Made by a program: the position numbers and the translations under genes. The notes below the pieces were generated by a model that searched no databases, was not told where the DNA came from, and saw nothing but the letters and a program-made list of their open reading frames with translations. A DNA stretch of 32,027 nucleotides from Candidatus Omnitrophota bacterium (lineage in GTDB: Bacteria; Omnitrophota; Gorgyraeia; Gygaellales; Profunditerraquicolaceae): NCBI GenBank assembly GCA_903852325.1, contig CAINQO010000102.1, positions 1-32,027 on the forward strand, written 5' to 3'. Positions 24,018-32,018 of the stretch are shown in pieces; positions within the stretch are counted from its first letter, which is position 1; every line of letters starts with the position of its first letter.

Positions 24018-24758
24018 TTATATTTTAACCGTAAGCCCGTCCCGGGCGACCCGCGTGCGCTTAAAGATCACGCGCGCGGATCTTTCCGCTTTTTTTATTT
24101 CCGTTAAACGCGGGTAAGCGCCGGAATCAAAATGCGCCAGAAACAATTGCTTAACTTTCGCTTTTTTAGCGATTACAGCCGCCTGCTGAGGATTAAGGTG
24201 CGGCCAGCGGTTATCGACCTTGCCCGGAGGCAGGGAACATTCGGTGATCAAAACATCCGCGCCCGCGGCCAAAGCTTCAAAGTTTTTACAGGGGCCGGTA
24301 TCCGTGCAAAAAGCCAGGCGCTTATTTTCAGCCGTGATCCTGTATCCGTAACACACCCCGACATGGCGGAGCCGGCGGGATTCGATCTCTACCGGAAGTT
24401 TTGACCGCGGGGAAAATTCATTGATCGTTAACCTGGTTTTCAGCTGCTTTACCGGCATAGAATAAGGATCATTGATGAGTGTGGAAAATAATTTCTTTAC
24501 TCCGGGAGGGCCGAAAACTTTTATCCCCTGGGGGAAGGAAAACTTTGCCAAAGCGTGCAGGCCGCTGATATGATCCAGGTGAAAATGGCTGAACAATAGG
24601 ATGACCGGCTTATTTTCTTTGATATACCGGTCGAGCTTGTAAAATCCTCCTCCGGCGTCAAAAACAATGTAGGCTTTTTCGGTATCTACCAGGACACAAA
24701 GCGTATTGCCCAGCTCCGAATCAAACCAGCCCATGGTCCCTAGAAAATGGATTTTCAT
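24018..24758 (-). CDS. Metallo-beta-lactamase-fold hydrolase (RNase Z/phosphodiesterase-like)
   Basis: This 246-residue protein has the MBL metal site LLFSHFHLDHISGLHALA (HxHxDH), a further histidine and aspartates in FCTDTGPCKNFEAL and a late histidine in LFLAHFDSGAYP. The starting strand MKIHFLGTMGWFDSELGNTLC, with the substrate loop between the first strands, looks like RNase Z/ElaC-type and phosphonate-phosphodiesterase-type members. The protein is cytoplasmic. MBL proteins in sugar loci can cleave cyclic phosphates or phosphodiesters, but no substrate is evident. It lies between rfbG (ATGA overlap) and the NeuB-cupin gene (10-nt gap), so it probably belongs to the same pathway. Confidence 0.88.
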   Translation of the reverse strand: MKIHFLGTMGWFDSELGNTLCVLVDTEKAYIVFDAGGGFYKLDRYIKENKPVILLFSHFHLDHISGLHALAKFSFPQGIKVFGPPGVKKLFSTLINDPYSMPVKQLKTRLTINEFSPRSKLPVEIESRRLRHVGVCYGYRITAENKRLAFCTDTGPCKNFEALAAGADVLITECSLPPGKVDNRWPHLNPQQAAVIAKKAKVKQLFLAHFDSGAYPRLTEIKKAERSARVIFKRTRVARDGLTVKI

Positions 24759-25747
24759 GATTTTGAAGAAAAATAATTAAAATACCATTGCGCGGCCGCT
24801 TTTAAACCGTGCTCCAGATCATAAACCGGCCTCCATCCCAGAACCCGGCCGGCCTTGTGCGCGGATAAATATTGCCTGCGGATCTCGTATTTTGCCGTAT
24901 TCATAATTTTATATTTAAGCGGGCGGGTACATAAATTAAGCCGGTTTATTTTTTGCAACAGTTGGATTACCGTTACCGGGCGCTGATCGCTTAAATTGAA
25001 CGCTTCCCCGCAAAGCCGTTTCCGCTTGAATAATTCGGCGGCGCGCAGATAACCGTCGATAATGTCGGAGATATAAACATAATCGCGCACGTATTTTCCG
25101 TCACTGCGCACCGGCAGGATATTACCCTTCACCCGGCAGCGCAGTGCATCCGGGATCAGGCGGCTGAAATTAAAATCCCCGGGGCCGTAAATATTCCCGC
25201 AACGGATAATGGTTACCGGAAGGCCGTAAGTATGGGCATAAGTGCCAGCGATCAGGTCTGCGCAGCTTTTGGAAACATCATACGGGTGATTGGCCAGCAA
25301 AGGATCGGTTTCCAGGTAGGGAAGTTTTTTGCCTGCCCCGTAAGCCTTATCGCTTGAAGCAACGATCAATGCCTGTAAACCCGGCAGTTCCCGGCAGGCA
25401 TCTAAGATTTCCCAGCTCCCGGCGATATTGGAGGTAAATGCCGCAAGCGGATTCTCCCGGCTCCTGCCGACAATCGATTCTGCGGCCAGATGAAAAATCA
25501 CCTGCGGCGGATGCTTACGTAAAATACCGCGGACAAACGCGCCGCTGGCAACACTGCCCTGATAAACCTTTATCCGCTTATAATCATCAGGACAAAGAAT
25601 GGTTTCTTTGCGCAAGGTCTTGATGTCCAGGCCGGTCACCCTGGCCCCGTAACCGGTAAGGGCCTTGGTCAAATGCGAACCGACAAACCCTTCAAAACCG
25701 GTAACCAGGACTTTTTTCTCTTTCCAGAATCGCTTGCGGTCAACCAT
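24755..25747 (-). CDS. rfbG: CDP-glucose 4,6-dehydratase
   Basis: This extended SDR of about 330 residues matches RfbG. The N-terminus is MVDRKRFWKEKKVLVTG with GFEGFVGSHL as the Rossmann glycine motif. It has VIFHLAAESIVGRS, the serine-threonine-like VASSDKAYGAG, the YxxxK pair in HPYDVSKSCADL and IRCGNIYGPGDFNFSRLIPD, all typical of the family. It converts CDP-glucose to CDP-4-keto-6-deoxyglucose with bound NAD. The ORF track starts at a TTG (25807) inside rfbF; ATG at 25747 gives the usual length and sits 7 nt after the rfbF stop. Its product is the substrate of RfbH in this same operon. Confidence 0.95.
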   Translation of the reverse strand: MVDRKRFWKEKKVLVTGFEGFVGSHLTKALTGYGARVTGLDIKTLRKETILCPDDYKRIKVYQGSVASGAFVRGILRKHPPQVIFHLAAESIVGRSRENPLAAFTSNIAGSWEILDACRELPGLQALIVASSDKAYGAGKKLPYLETDPLLANHPYDVSKSCADLIAGTYAHTYGLPVTIIRCGNIYGPGDFNFSRLIPDALRCRVKGNILPVRSDGKYVRDYVYISDIIDGYLRAAELFKRKRLCGEAFNLSDQRPVTVIQLLQKINRLNLCTRPLKYKIMNTAKYEIRRQYLSAHKAGRVLGWRPVYDLEHGLKAAAQWYFNYFSSKS

Positions 25748-25754
25748 AATTAAA

Positions 25755-26531
25755 CTACCAGACTTTCCACGGGATATTTCCGGATTGCCAGATTTTTTCC
25801 AGCTCAAGCTTGTCCCGGAGAGTATCCATGTAGGCCCAAAAACCTTTGTGTTTATATGCGCCTAACTTGCCTTCCTTGGCCAGGCTCTCCAAAGGCTCCC
25901 TTTCCCAAACCGTCGCGTCCCCTTCGGTGATAAAATCAAGAACAGACGGCTCCAGAACAAAAAAACCGCCGTTAATCCAGCTGTTTTCTCCTTTCGGCTT
26001 CTCCAGAAAAGAAGAAACTTTTCCCGCAGCGGTTAAATCCAGCACCCCGAACCTTCCGGCGCTTTGCACCGCGGTAAGGGTAGCCGGCTGCCTGCCTTTA
26101 TTATGGAATTCCACCAATTTTTTTATATTGATATCGGAAAGGCCGTCACCGTAAGTCAAGAGAAAAGTCTCCTGGCCGATGTATTTTTTTACCCGCTTCA
26201 GCCTGCCGCCGGTCATCGTTTCCAAGCCGGTATCCACTAAAGTGATCTTCCATGGTTCCGAAGCAGTGGTATGGATCTGCATCTGGTTGTTTTTTGAAAG
26301 ATCGATGGTGACATCGCTCATGTGCATAAAATAGTGCGAAAAATATTCCTTGATCATATACCCTCGGTAACCCAGGCAAATGATAAAATCGTTAAAGCCG
26401 TAATGGGAATACAGCTTCATGATGTGCCAGATTACCGGTTTACCGCCGATCTCGATCATCGGCTTGGGCAAAACCTCTGTTTCTTCGCTGATCCTTGTGC
26501 CTCTTCCTCCGGCCAAAATAACTACCTTCAT
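25755..26531 (-). CDS. rfbF: Glucose-1-phosphate cytidylyltransferase
   Basis: This 258-residue protein is the size of RfbF and has VVILAGGRGTRISEETEVLP with the pyrophosphorylase core, KPMIEIGGKPVIWHIMKLYS, and the RfbF-specific DFIICLGYRGYMIKEYF and FLTYGDGLSDIN. It makes CDP-glucose from CTP and glucose-1-phosphate, the first step of the CDP-3,6-dideoxyhexose route. The end GAYKHKGFWAYMDTLRDK is also typical. It lies one base after the ligase-like gene and just before rfbG, the standard rfbF-rfbG order. Confidence 0.96.
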   Translation of the reverse strand: MKVVILAGGRGTRISEETEVLPKPMIEIGGKPVIWHIMKLYSHYGFNDFIICLGYRGYMIKEYFSHYFMHMSDVTIDLSKNNQMQIHTTASEPWKITLVDTGLETMTGGRLKRVKKYIGQETFLLTYGDGLSDINIKKLVEFHNKGRQPATLTAVQSAGRFGVLDLTAAGKVSSFLEKPKGENSWINGGFFVLEPSVLDFITEGDATVWEREPLESLAKEGKLGAYKHKGFWAYMDTLRDKLELEKIWQSGNIPWKVW

Positions 26532-26532
26532 C

Positions 26533-27753
26533 TTAACTCCTTTTCTGATCTAAAGACAGATCCTGAAGGAACTTAGTGCTCAAAGAAACCGACAAACCTA
26601 GCAATATCCAGAAAATAAAACTGAGTTGGAATGAATATAAATGTACTTCAAAAAAACTATGGGCCAGAAAGCCCAGCATTCCCGCGGTAAAGCTGATGAG
26701 GACAAAAAAATCCAGGGTCTTGGGCATCCGCAAACTGGCCTTAATACTCCGGTAAAAAATATAACCCATAAATAAGAAAAAGCTCAGCAGGGCGAAAATC
26801 CCTGTTTCCGCCCACATCTGGAGATAGCAGTTGTGTGCGTAACATGCCCCGAAATTATTGATATAATGCGTGGAGTAATCCATGTATGTTCCTACCCCTT
26901 TACCCAGAAAAGGATTATCTTGAATCATTTTCCAGGAACCCTGAAAAAGTAAAAAACGGTGGCTGTCCAGCTTACCGGCATATAAAGAGATGAACCCGGA
27001 TATTGAGGCAATATAAAAAAACAGGCTGATCGGTAATAAAAACGGGAGTGTTTTTTTTAACCGGCAGCCGCTGATTATCACGATTATATAAAATAACCCC
27101 AGCATGATCCCCAGCCATCCTCCGCGCGTATTCGTCCATAAAGAAACCGCCATCAGCGTACAGGTGGCCAGGATAAACAATATCTTCAAAAAAATCCGTT
27201 TCCACTGGTATAAACTTACCCCCAAGAAAACCGGGATAAGGCAGGTTAAATAGGCAGAGAGGGCATTGGGGTTTTTAAAAGGGCCGGTGGGCGTGGCAAA
27301 ATATCCGCCGGACGGCTTCCAGCGTAAAAATTCAAAACCAAGGAATTTTTGCGCACAAGCGGACAAACCGACTAACGCGGCGCTAAATATAAAAACCGCC
27401 ATCGCCTTAGTAACCCGCCGCGGACGGTTAAATACATCCAGGATCGCCCAGAGCAAAAGCGGCCATCTTCCCCATTTAAGCAGAAGCGCCTTCAGGCTCT
27501 TGCCAATTAAAGCCCCGCTGTGAAAAAGCGACAAACTCATGAAAATGAAAAATATCAGTAAATATAAGAAAAAAATGCGGTTGTTTTTTAAAGCGGAGAA
27601 GTCCTTATCGATAATCTTTTTCAATAAAAAACAAACAAGCACTAATACGGCAAGACTGCTGACCATGGCTATGGAAATGGGGATAAAGAAAATAATCCCG
27701 TAAACCGCATACTCTACCCCGGCATCTAAATACCGCAAAGCTTTCTCTCTCAT
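26533..27753 (-). CDS. O-antigen ligase/polymerase family membrane protein (WaaL/Wzy-like), copy 2
   Basis: This 406-residue protein is largely hydrophobic with about ten to eleven predicted membrane helices. In the later part NPFLGKGVGTYMDYSTHYIN and CYAHNCYLQMWAETGIFALL form the periplasmic loop pattern of the O-antigen ligase family. The middle part has FATPTGPFKNPNALSAYLTC and TNTRGGWLGIMLGLF, also found in the family. It acts on undecaprenyl-diphosphate-linked glycan as ligase or polymerase. The shared FPNPN/FKNPN and GxGVxT elements show that the copy at 6.3-7.6 kb is a distant relative. The start forms an ATGA overlap with the WbpM-like gene, so the two are coupled. Confidence 0.9.
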   Translation of the reverse strand: MREKALRYLDAGVEYAVYGIIFFIPISIAMVSSLAVLVLVCFLLKKIIDKDFSALKNNRIFFLYLLIFFIFMSLSLFHSGALIGKSLKALLLKWGRWPLLLWAILDVFNRPRRVTKAMAVFIFSAALVGLSACAQKFLGFEFLRWKPSGGYFATPTGPFKNPNALSAYLTCLIPVFLGVSLYQWKRIFLKILFILATCTLMAVSLWTNTRGGWLGIMLGLFYIIVIISGCRLKKTLPFLLPISLFFYIASISGFISLYAGKLDSHRFLLFQGSWKMIQDNPFLGKGVGTYMDYSTHYINNFGACYAHNCYLQMWAETGIFALLSFFLFMGYIFYRSIKASLRMPKTLDFFVLISFTAGMLGFLAHSFFEVHLYSFQLSFIFWILLGLSVSLSTKFLQDLSLDQKRS

Positions 27754-29576
27754 AATTTAATAATTTCTCGCATTTTCCTGATTACCCCCTCTGCATCCAT
27801 GAGGCTGGCTGCCTCTTCCAATTCCTTAATTTTACGCCGCAATACCCGGGAATCAAAATAATCCGATTGCGCAATATAGATCTTATCCGCCTTGGTCGCC
27901 TTATCTTTTTCGCTGTTGAGCAGGGTTTCCTCAAATAGTTTTTCACCCGGCCTCAGGCCGATAAATTTTATCTTAATATCCTCTTCCAGGTCCAAGCCGT
28001 AAAGGGCGATCAACTCTTTAGCCAGGTCCAGGATCTTGATCTGCTCTCCCATATCCAGGATGAATATTTCCCCGGACTTACCCATGCCTCCGGCTTGCAA
28101 TACCAGTTGGCTGGCTTCATTAACGCTCATAAAGTACCTTTTTACTTCCGGGTGGGTAATGGTTAACGGCCCGCCCTCCTCGATCTGTTTCTTAAATAAG
28201 GGCACGACGCTGCCGTCGGAACCCAGGACATTGCCGAACCTGACTGCCATAAACTTAGTCTTGCTTATTTTGGCTTTTGACTGCAGGGTCATTTCCGCGA
28301 TCCGCTTAGTGATCCCCATCACACTGGTGGGATTGACCGCCTTATCGGTAGAGATAAGGATAAACCTTTCGACCTTGTAGTGATTGGCGGCATAAATAAA
28401 ATTGCGGCTGCCGATAATATTATTCTTCACTGCCGCCACGGGGTTTTCTTCCATCAACGGCACATGTTTATGGGCGGCGGCGTGGAAAATAACCTGCGGA
28501 CGGTATAACGAAAAAACACTCTTTAATAAAGCGACATCCTTGATATCCCCGATAATGGTTCTGAACTTGATTTTCGGGTGGTTGGTTAAAAAATCGATCC
28601 CCAGGTAATACACGTCGTTTTCGTTGTGGTCAAAGAGCAGGATTTCCTTGGGGGCATAATTAATTATTTGCCTGCACAGGGCCGAACCGATCGATCCGCC
28701 TGCTCCGGTAATCAAAACCACCCTGCCGGACAAATACTCCTTGATATCTTTTTCGTCAATCTTTACCGTTTCTCTCCCCAAAAGGTCTTCGGGCTTGATA
28801 TCCCGGTGCCGGATCTCAAGCTCTCCGCTGATTATTTTCTGCAAACCGGGAACGATGCGGATTTTCACGGGATGTTTTTGGCAATGCGAAACTATATTCC
28901 TGATCACTTTTCCGCTGGCCGAGGGAATGGCGATGATCGCTTCGTCCACTCCATATTTGCCAAACAGCGTGGCGATATCGCTGGAGGCCCCCAATATCCT
29001 TACCCCCTGGATACGTAAACCTTTTTTATTCCGGTCATCGTCTATGAAACCGATTATTTCGATATTGGATTTGGGGTTAGCCCTGGTCTCCCGTAAGACC
29101 ATTAAGCCGGCTCCCCCGGCACCGATGATCACCGCCCTTTTCCGCTTATGCATCGGAGCCGGCCGGATCGCCTCCCGGAACATCCGGTTAAAAAAGCGGA
29201 TCCCGGCCATCATGCAGAAACATAGCATGCAATCCAGGATAAAAACCGAACGCGGGATCACTAGTACCGGGAACAGAAAAGCGACCCCGGCAACAAATAC
29301 CGCGGTAGACAGGACGTTGGCTTTGATTATCCTCCATATGTCATCTACTCCAACATATCTCCAGAGGCCGGAAAAAAGCCCAAAATAAGCAAACCAGGCT
29401 ATTTTAACGCAGATAAGGATAGGCAGGGTCTTAGTGATTGTCTGCCAGAAACCAACATCGATCTTGCAATCGAAGCGCAGACAAAAAGCGAGGATATAGG
29501 CGCAAATTACTAAAACCAGGTGTACCGCGATGATAAGCGGCCGACGGAATTTAAAAATCAGGCTCTTAAAGCTCAT
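27750..29576 (-). CDS. wbpM: WbpM/CapD-like membrane-anchored UDP-GlcNAc 4,6-dehydratase
   Basis: This 608-residue protein has the long WbpM layout: four N-terminal membrane helices (about residues 13-128), a first nucleotide-binding fold (VIIGAGGAGLMVLRETRAN, around 150) and the SDR domain (VVLITGAGGSIGSALCRQI, around 287). The catalytic tyrosine is a methionine, with ISTDKAVNPTSVMGITKR placing Met420 and Lys424, as in WbpM-type 6-dehydratases that use a Ser-Met-Lys set. It makes UDP-2-acetamido-2,6-dideoxy-4-keto-hexose in the cytoplasm at the membrane. The following reduction and transfer could be done by the fused enzyme encoded just upstream. A well-formed promoter precedes it. The exact stereochemistry (5-epimerising or not) is not certain, but long members are normally non-epimerising. 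Confidence 0.92.
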   Translation of the reverse strand: MSFKSLIFKFRRPLIIAVHLVLVICAYILAFCLRFDCKIDVGFWQTITKTLPILICVKIAWFAYFGLFSGLWRYVGVDDIWRIIKANVLSTAVFVAGVAFLFPVLVIPRSVFILDCMLCFCMMAGIRFFNRMFREAIRPAPMHKRKRAVIIGAGGAGLMVLRETRANPKSNIEIIGFIDDDRNKKGLRIQGVRILGASSDIATLFGKYGVDEAIIAIPSASGKVIRNIVSHCQKHPVKIRIVPGLQKIISGELEIRHRDIKPEDLLGRETVKIDEKDIKEYLSGRVVLITGAGGSIGSALCRQIINYAPKEILLFDHNENDVYYLGIDFLTNHPKIKFRTIIGDIKDVALLKSVFSLYRPQVIFHAAAHKHVPLMEENPVAAVKNNIIGSRNFIYAANHYKVERFILISTDKAVNPTSVMGITKRIAEMTLQSKAKISKTKFMAVRFGNVLGSDGSVVPLFKKQIEEGGPLTITHPEVKRYFMSVNEASQLVLQAGGMGKSGEIFILDMGEQIKILDLAKELIALYGLDLEEDIKIKFIGLRPGEKLFEETLLNSEKDKATKADKIYIAQSDYFDSRVLRRKIKELEEAASLMDAEGVIRKMREIIKL

Positions 29577-29612
29577 AACCCAATATTATATACTAAAAAA
29601 CTGTTTTTACAA
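29577..29612 (-). promoter_or_regulatory. Sigma-70-type promoter before the WbpM-like gene, giving a nearly leaderless transcript
   Basis: On the minus strand the 63-nt gap contains TTGTAA (29607-29612), a 16-nt spacer and a perfect TATAAT (29585-29590). Only eight bases separate the -10 box from the ATG at 29576. Transcription would start about one or two bases before the start codon, so the mRNA would be leaderless or nearly so. There is no clear Shine-Dalgarno, only a GGG close to the ATG. This is the only gap where I see a convincing promoter. The box match is direct; activity is inferred. Confidence 0.5.
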
Positions 29613-29639
29613 TTGATTGCTGCGGTTTTTAGGTGAGTT

Positions 29640-31187
29640 TCAATGCCGGATACCTTCTTTTTTAATCACTTTGACTAAGGTCAGGAGGATTATATAAATA
29701 TCAAAGACGAACGACCGGTGATTAAGATAATATTCCTCTAAGGCCACCTTCGCGGGGATGGGCAGGTCATCTCTTCCGTTTACCTGCGCCCAGCCGGTAA
29801 CCCCCGGGACCAAGGAATGGATATTTTTCCGGGTACGCAAAGCAATCAGGTCATCCTGGTTAAATAATGCCGGGCGCGGTCCGACAAAGCTCATCTGGCC
29901 CCGGATAACATTAAACAGCTGCGGCAACTCATCTAAGCTGTATGCGCGCAGGATTTTCCCGACCGGGGTCAGGTAATCCCCGGCATCCTGCATTAAGTGG
30001 GTAGCTAACTGCGGAGTGCCGACAACCATCGTTCTGAATTTACACATCTTGAATGTCCGGTTACCCAATCCCACCCGGTCCGTCCAGAAAATAGCCGGGC
30101 CCCTGGAGGTCAATTTAACTAACAGGAAAATAACTGCCATCGGGACACTCAGAATAACCATCAGGATTATGGCCAGAACAAAATCAAAAATACGCTTGGC
30201 TCTTCCCGTCTTATTATTCCGTCCGGGCACCGATAAAGCTTTAAACCAGCTGGCAGTATCCTTAAGCCCCTCCTCCATGGTAAAAGGCGGGTTCCAGCCT
30301 AAGATTTTCTTGATTTTACCGCTCTCAACCAGCTGGGAGCCGGCCAATTTTTCCAAGGCAGCGGATTTTCCGGAAAGCTTAAATAATATTTTTAGGATTC
30401 CGGCCGGTAAATAAAATAAAACTGCTTTTTTGCCTATCGCCGGAGCGATCATCTCAACAAGCTGCGGGACGGATACATCCTGCGCATCGCTAAGCAAAAA
30501 AGTCTCCCCCGCCGCCGCAGGACTAGTAATACAAACAGCGACAGCATCCGCAAGATTGCCGACATACAGAAAACTGCGCTTATTTTTCAGCCCTTTCAAA
30601 GGTAAAGGCAGGCCTGTATTAATAATGTCGAGCAGTTGCCTAAAATTTGCTTTTACTCCCGGGCCGTATACCAGGGGCAGGCGCAAGATCACTGCGGATA
30701 ATCCGGTTTTAGCCGTAATCTGCGTTAACGCGTCCTCTGCTTCCTGCTTGCTGACGCCATAAATATCCCCCGGAGCAAGACGGTCATTTTCCGTGTAAGG
30801 CTTCACCGAACCTCCGGCGTACACCTTGACCGAACTCATAAAAATAAACCGCTTTATTCCTGCGTCTATTGCCTGCTGCGCCAAACGCCTGGTCCCCAGG
30901 ACATTAACCTGATGATAGATGGATTGGGCATCCTTATTCTGATCATTAATGACGTGCGCCCTGCCGGCCAAATGCACTACCGCATCGATGCCTTTAAGGG
31001 CACCGGACCAATCAGTAAATTCATTTACCGGCCCCACCTGTATATATTCATCGGCTCCACGCGCAAAATCAGGATTATCCCGCAGCGATCCCCTGACAAA
31101 AAAACCTTGTTGCTTAAGAAATGCGCACAAATAGCTCCCGATAAACCCGTCCGCGCCGGTAACCAAAACCCTTTGACCCGTCTTCAC
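29640..31187 (-). CDS. Fused SDR 4-ketoreductase/epimerase and phosphoglycosyl transferase
   Basis: This 515-residue protein combines two activities normally encoded separately. Residues 1-315 are an extended SDR: RVLVTGADGFIGSYLCAFL, VVHLAGRAHV, FIFMSSVKVYAGG and the YxxxK pair in DIYGVSKQEAED. Residues 331-515 are a monotopic phosphoglycosyl transferase: KRIFDFVLAIILMVILSVPM (membrane hairpin), KFRTMVVG, SLDELPQLFNV (catalytic Asp419-Glu420), SFVGPRPAL and PGVTGWAQVNGRDDLP. The SDR part resembles WbpV/WreQ-type reductases that make UDP-QuiNAc. The second half is of the WbaP/PglC superfamily that starts glycan synthesis on undecaprenyl phosphate. With the WbpM-like gene next door, I infer reduction of the 4-keto sugar and transfer as the sugar-1-phosphate. 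The start is GTG at 31187. Confidence 0.92.
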   Translation of the reverse strand: MKTGQRVLVTGADGFIGSYLCAFLKQQGFFVRGSLRDNPDFARGADEYIQVGPVNEFTDWSGALKGIDAVVHLAGRAHVINDQNKDAQSIYHQVNVLGTRRLAQQAIDAGIKRFIFMSSVKVYAGGSVKPYTENDRLAPGDIYGVSKQEAEDALTQITAKTGLSAVILRLPLVYGPGVKANFRQLLDIINTGLPLPLKGLKNKRSFLYVGNLADAVAVCITSPAAAGETFLLSDAQDVSVPQLVEMIAPAIGKKAVLFYLPAGILKILFKLSGKSAALEKLAGSQLVESGKIKKILGWNPPFTMEEGLKDTASWFKALSVPGRNNKTGRAKRIFDFVLAIILMVILSVPMAVIFLLVKLTSRGPAIFWTDRVGLGNRTFKMCKFRTMVVGTPQLATHLMQDAGDYLTPVGKILRAYSLDELPQLFNVIRGQMSFVGPRPALFNQDDLIALRTRKNIHSLVPGVTGWAQVNGRDDLPIPAKVALEEYYLNHRSFVFDIYIILLTLVKVIKKEGIRH

Positions 31188-31205
31188 TTTTATCCCCGAC
31201 TTTCC

Positions 31206-32018
31206 TTACTCTTCGAAAAATTGGCAAAACTTGTCACAAAGCACGTTACGGCAATATTTTTCCTTCACTAACTCCCGGCTTTTCAACCCCAGCTCCGCTA
31301 ATTCCTCCCGGGATAGGGAACGTATCTTTTCTATTAACGCAACTGCCTGATCAACCTCACCATGCTCTACCCGCCAGCCGACAGGAGCGTTTTTCAGGAT
31401 TTCGGCGATATGCGATCTTTTAGGAGCAAAGGCAAGAAAAGGCCGGCCCACGCTCATCACTCCATATACTTTACAGGGATGCACAATTCCTACCATATTA
31501 TCTCCCATCGTAACGATGTGCAGGTCCGCTGCGGACAAGCTGTATTGCGTCTGGGCTAAGGGAAGATACGGAAAGGTCATGAGATTGTGCAAACCATGCT
31601 CCCGGGCATACCGCTCCAAATTTTTACACGCGGAGTCGCTGCCAATAAACACAAAAACAACCTCCGGAATATTTTTAAAACGCAGAATAACCTCCAACAG
31701 GGTATCGATCGGATGCACGGAAGTAATGTTACCGCTATACATAACCACAAATTTGTCATTTAAATGGTTATCCTTACGAAAATAATTGGCTTGATGATCA
31801 ATGGAGGCAAGCTGGTTTTCATAAGGCCAGGGAGGGATAATCCGCAAATTCTGCGCTGACTTTGAATTATGGCCCACCTTATCCATCAGCCTTTCGGCCA
31901 TATAAGTATCTAAAGCAACGATGCAGTCGGCCCGGTTAAGGATCAGGCGATTCAGGCAATCAGCAATTACAAAAGCTATTGTCCACCCCGGTCGTGCATG
32001 GCTACTTGAGTCTGTTTT
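31206..32018 (-). CDS. GT4 glycosyltransferase, C-terminal part (5' end cut by window edge)
   Basis: The C-terminal half of a GT-B, GT4-family (WbuB-like) enzyme is present. It shows RIIPPWPYENQL, the second-domain start FVVMYSGNITSVHPIDTLLE, VVFVFIGSDSACKNLERYA and the donor site region MGDNMVGIVHPCKVYGVMSV. The first ATG is at 31901 (MAERLMDKVG), but the frame upstream still reads like GT4 (CLNRLILNRADCIVALDTY), so that ATG is not the true start. The frame is stopped by TAG at 32019-32021, within a palindrome at the very end of the window that may be an assembly artefact. The enzyme probably transfers a sugar from a nucleotide donor to the lipid-linked chain in the cytoplasm. It is followed by the fused reductase-transferase with an 18-nt gap. 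Confidence 0.87.
   Translation of the reverse strand, partial: KTDSSSHARPGWTIAFVIADCLNRLILNRADCIVALDTYMAERLMDKVGHNSKSAQNLRIIPPWPYENQLASIDHQANYFRKDNHLNDKFVVMYSGNITSVHPIDTLLEVILRFKNIPEVVFVFIGSDSACKNLERYAREHGLHNLMTFPYLPLAQTQYSLSAADLHIVTMGDNMVGIVHPCKVYGVMSVGRPFLAFAPKRSHIAEILKNAPVGWRVEHGEVDQAVALIEKIRSLSREELAELGLKSRELVKEKYCRNVLCDKFCQFFEE

Noticed and set aside
25748-25807. Upstream extension of rfbG in the ORF track (TTG start at 25807)
   Set aside because: It would overlap rfbF by 53 nt, and the residues MSWKKSGNPEISRG do not resemble an RfbG N-terminus; ATG at 25747 does.
28741-29388. Plus-strand 215-residue ORF opposite wbpM
   Set aside because: It is a shadow of a well-conserved coding region; no family features and no ribosome-binding context of its own.
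29591-29612. Rho-independent terminator after the fusion gene
   Set aside because: The AAAAACAGTTTTTT stretch is an A/T-only weak hairpin with no GC stem, and it lies inside the promoter spacer.
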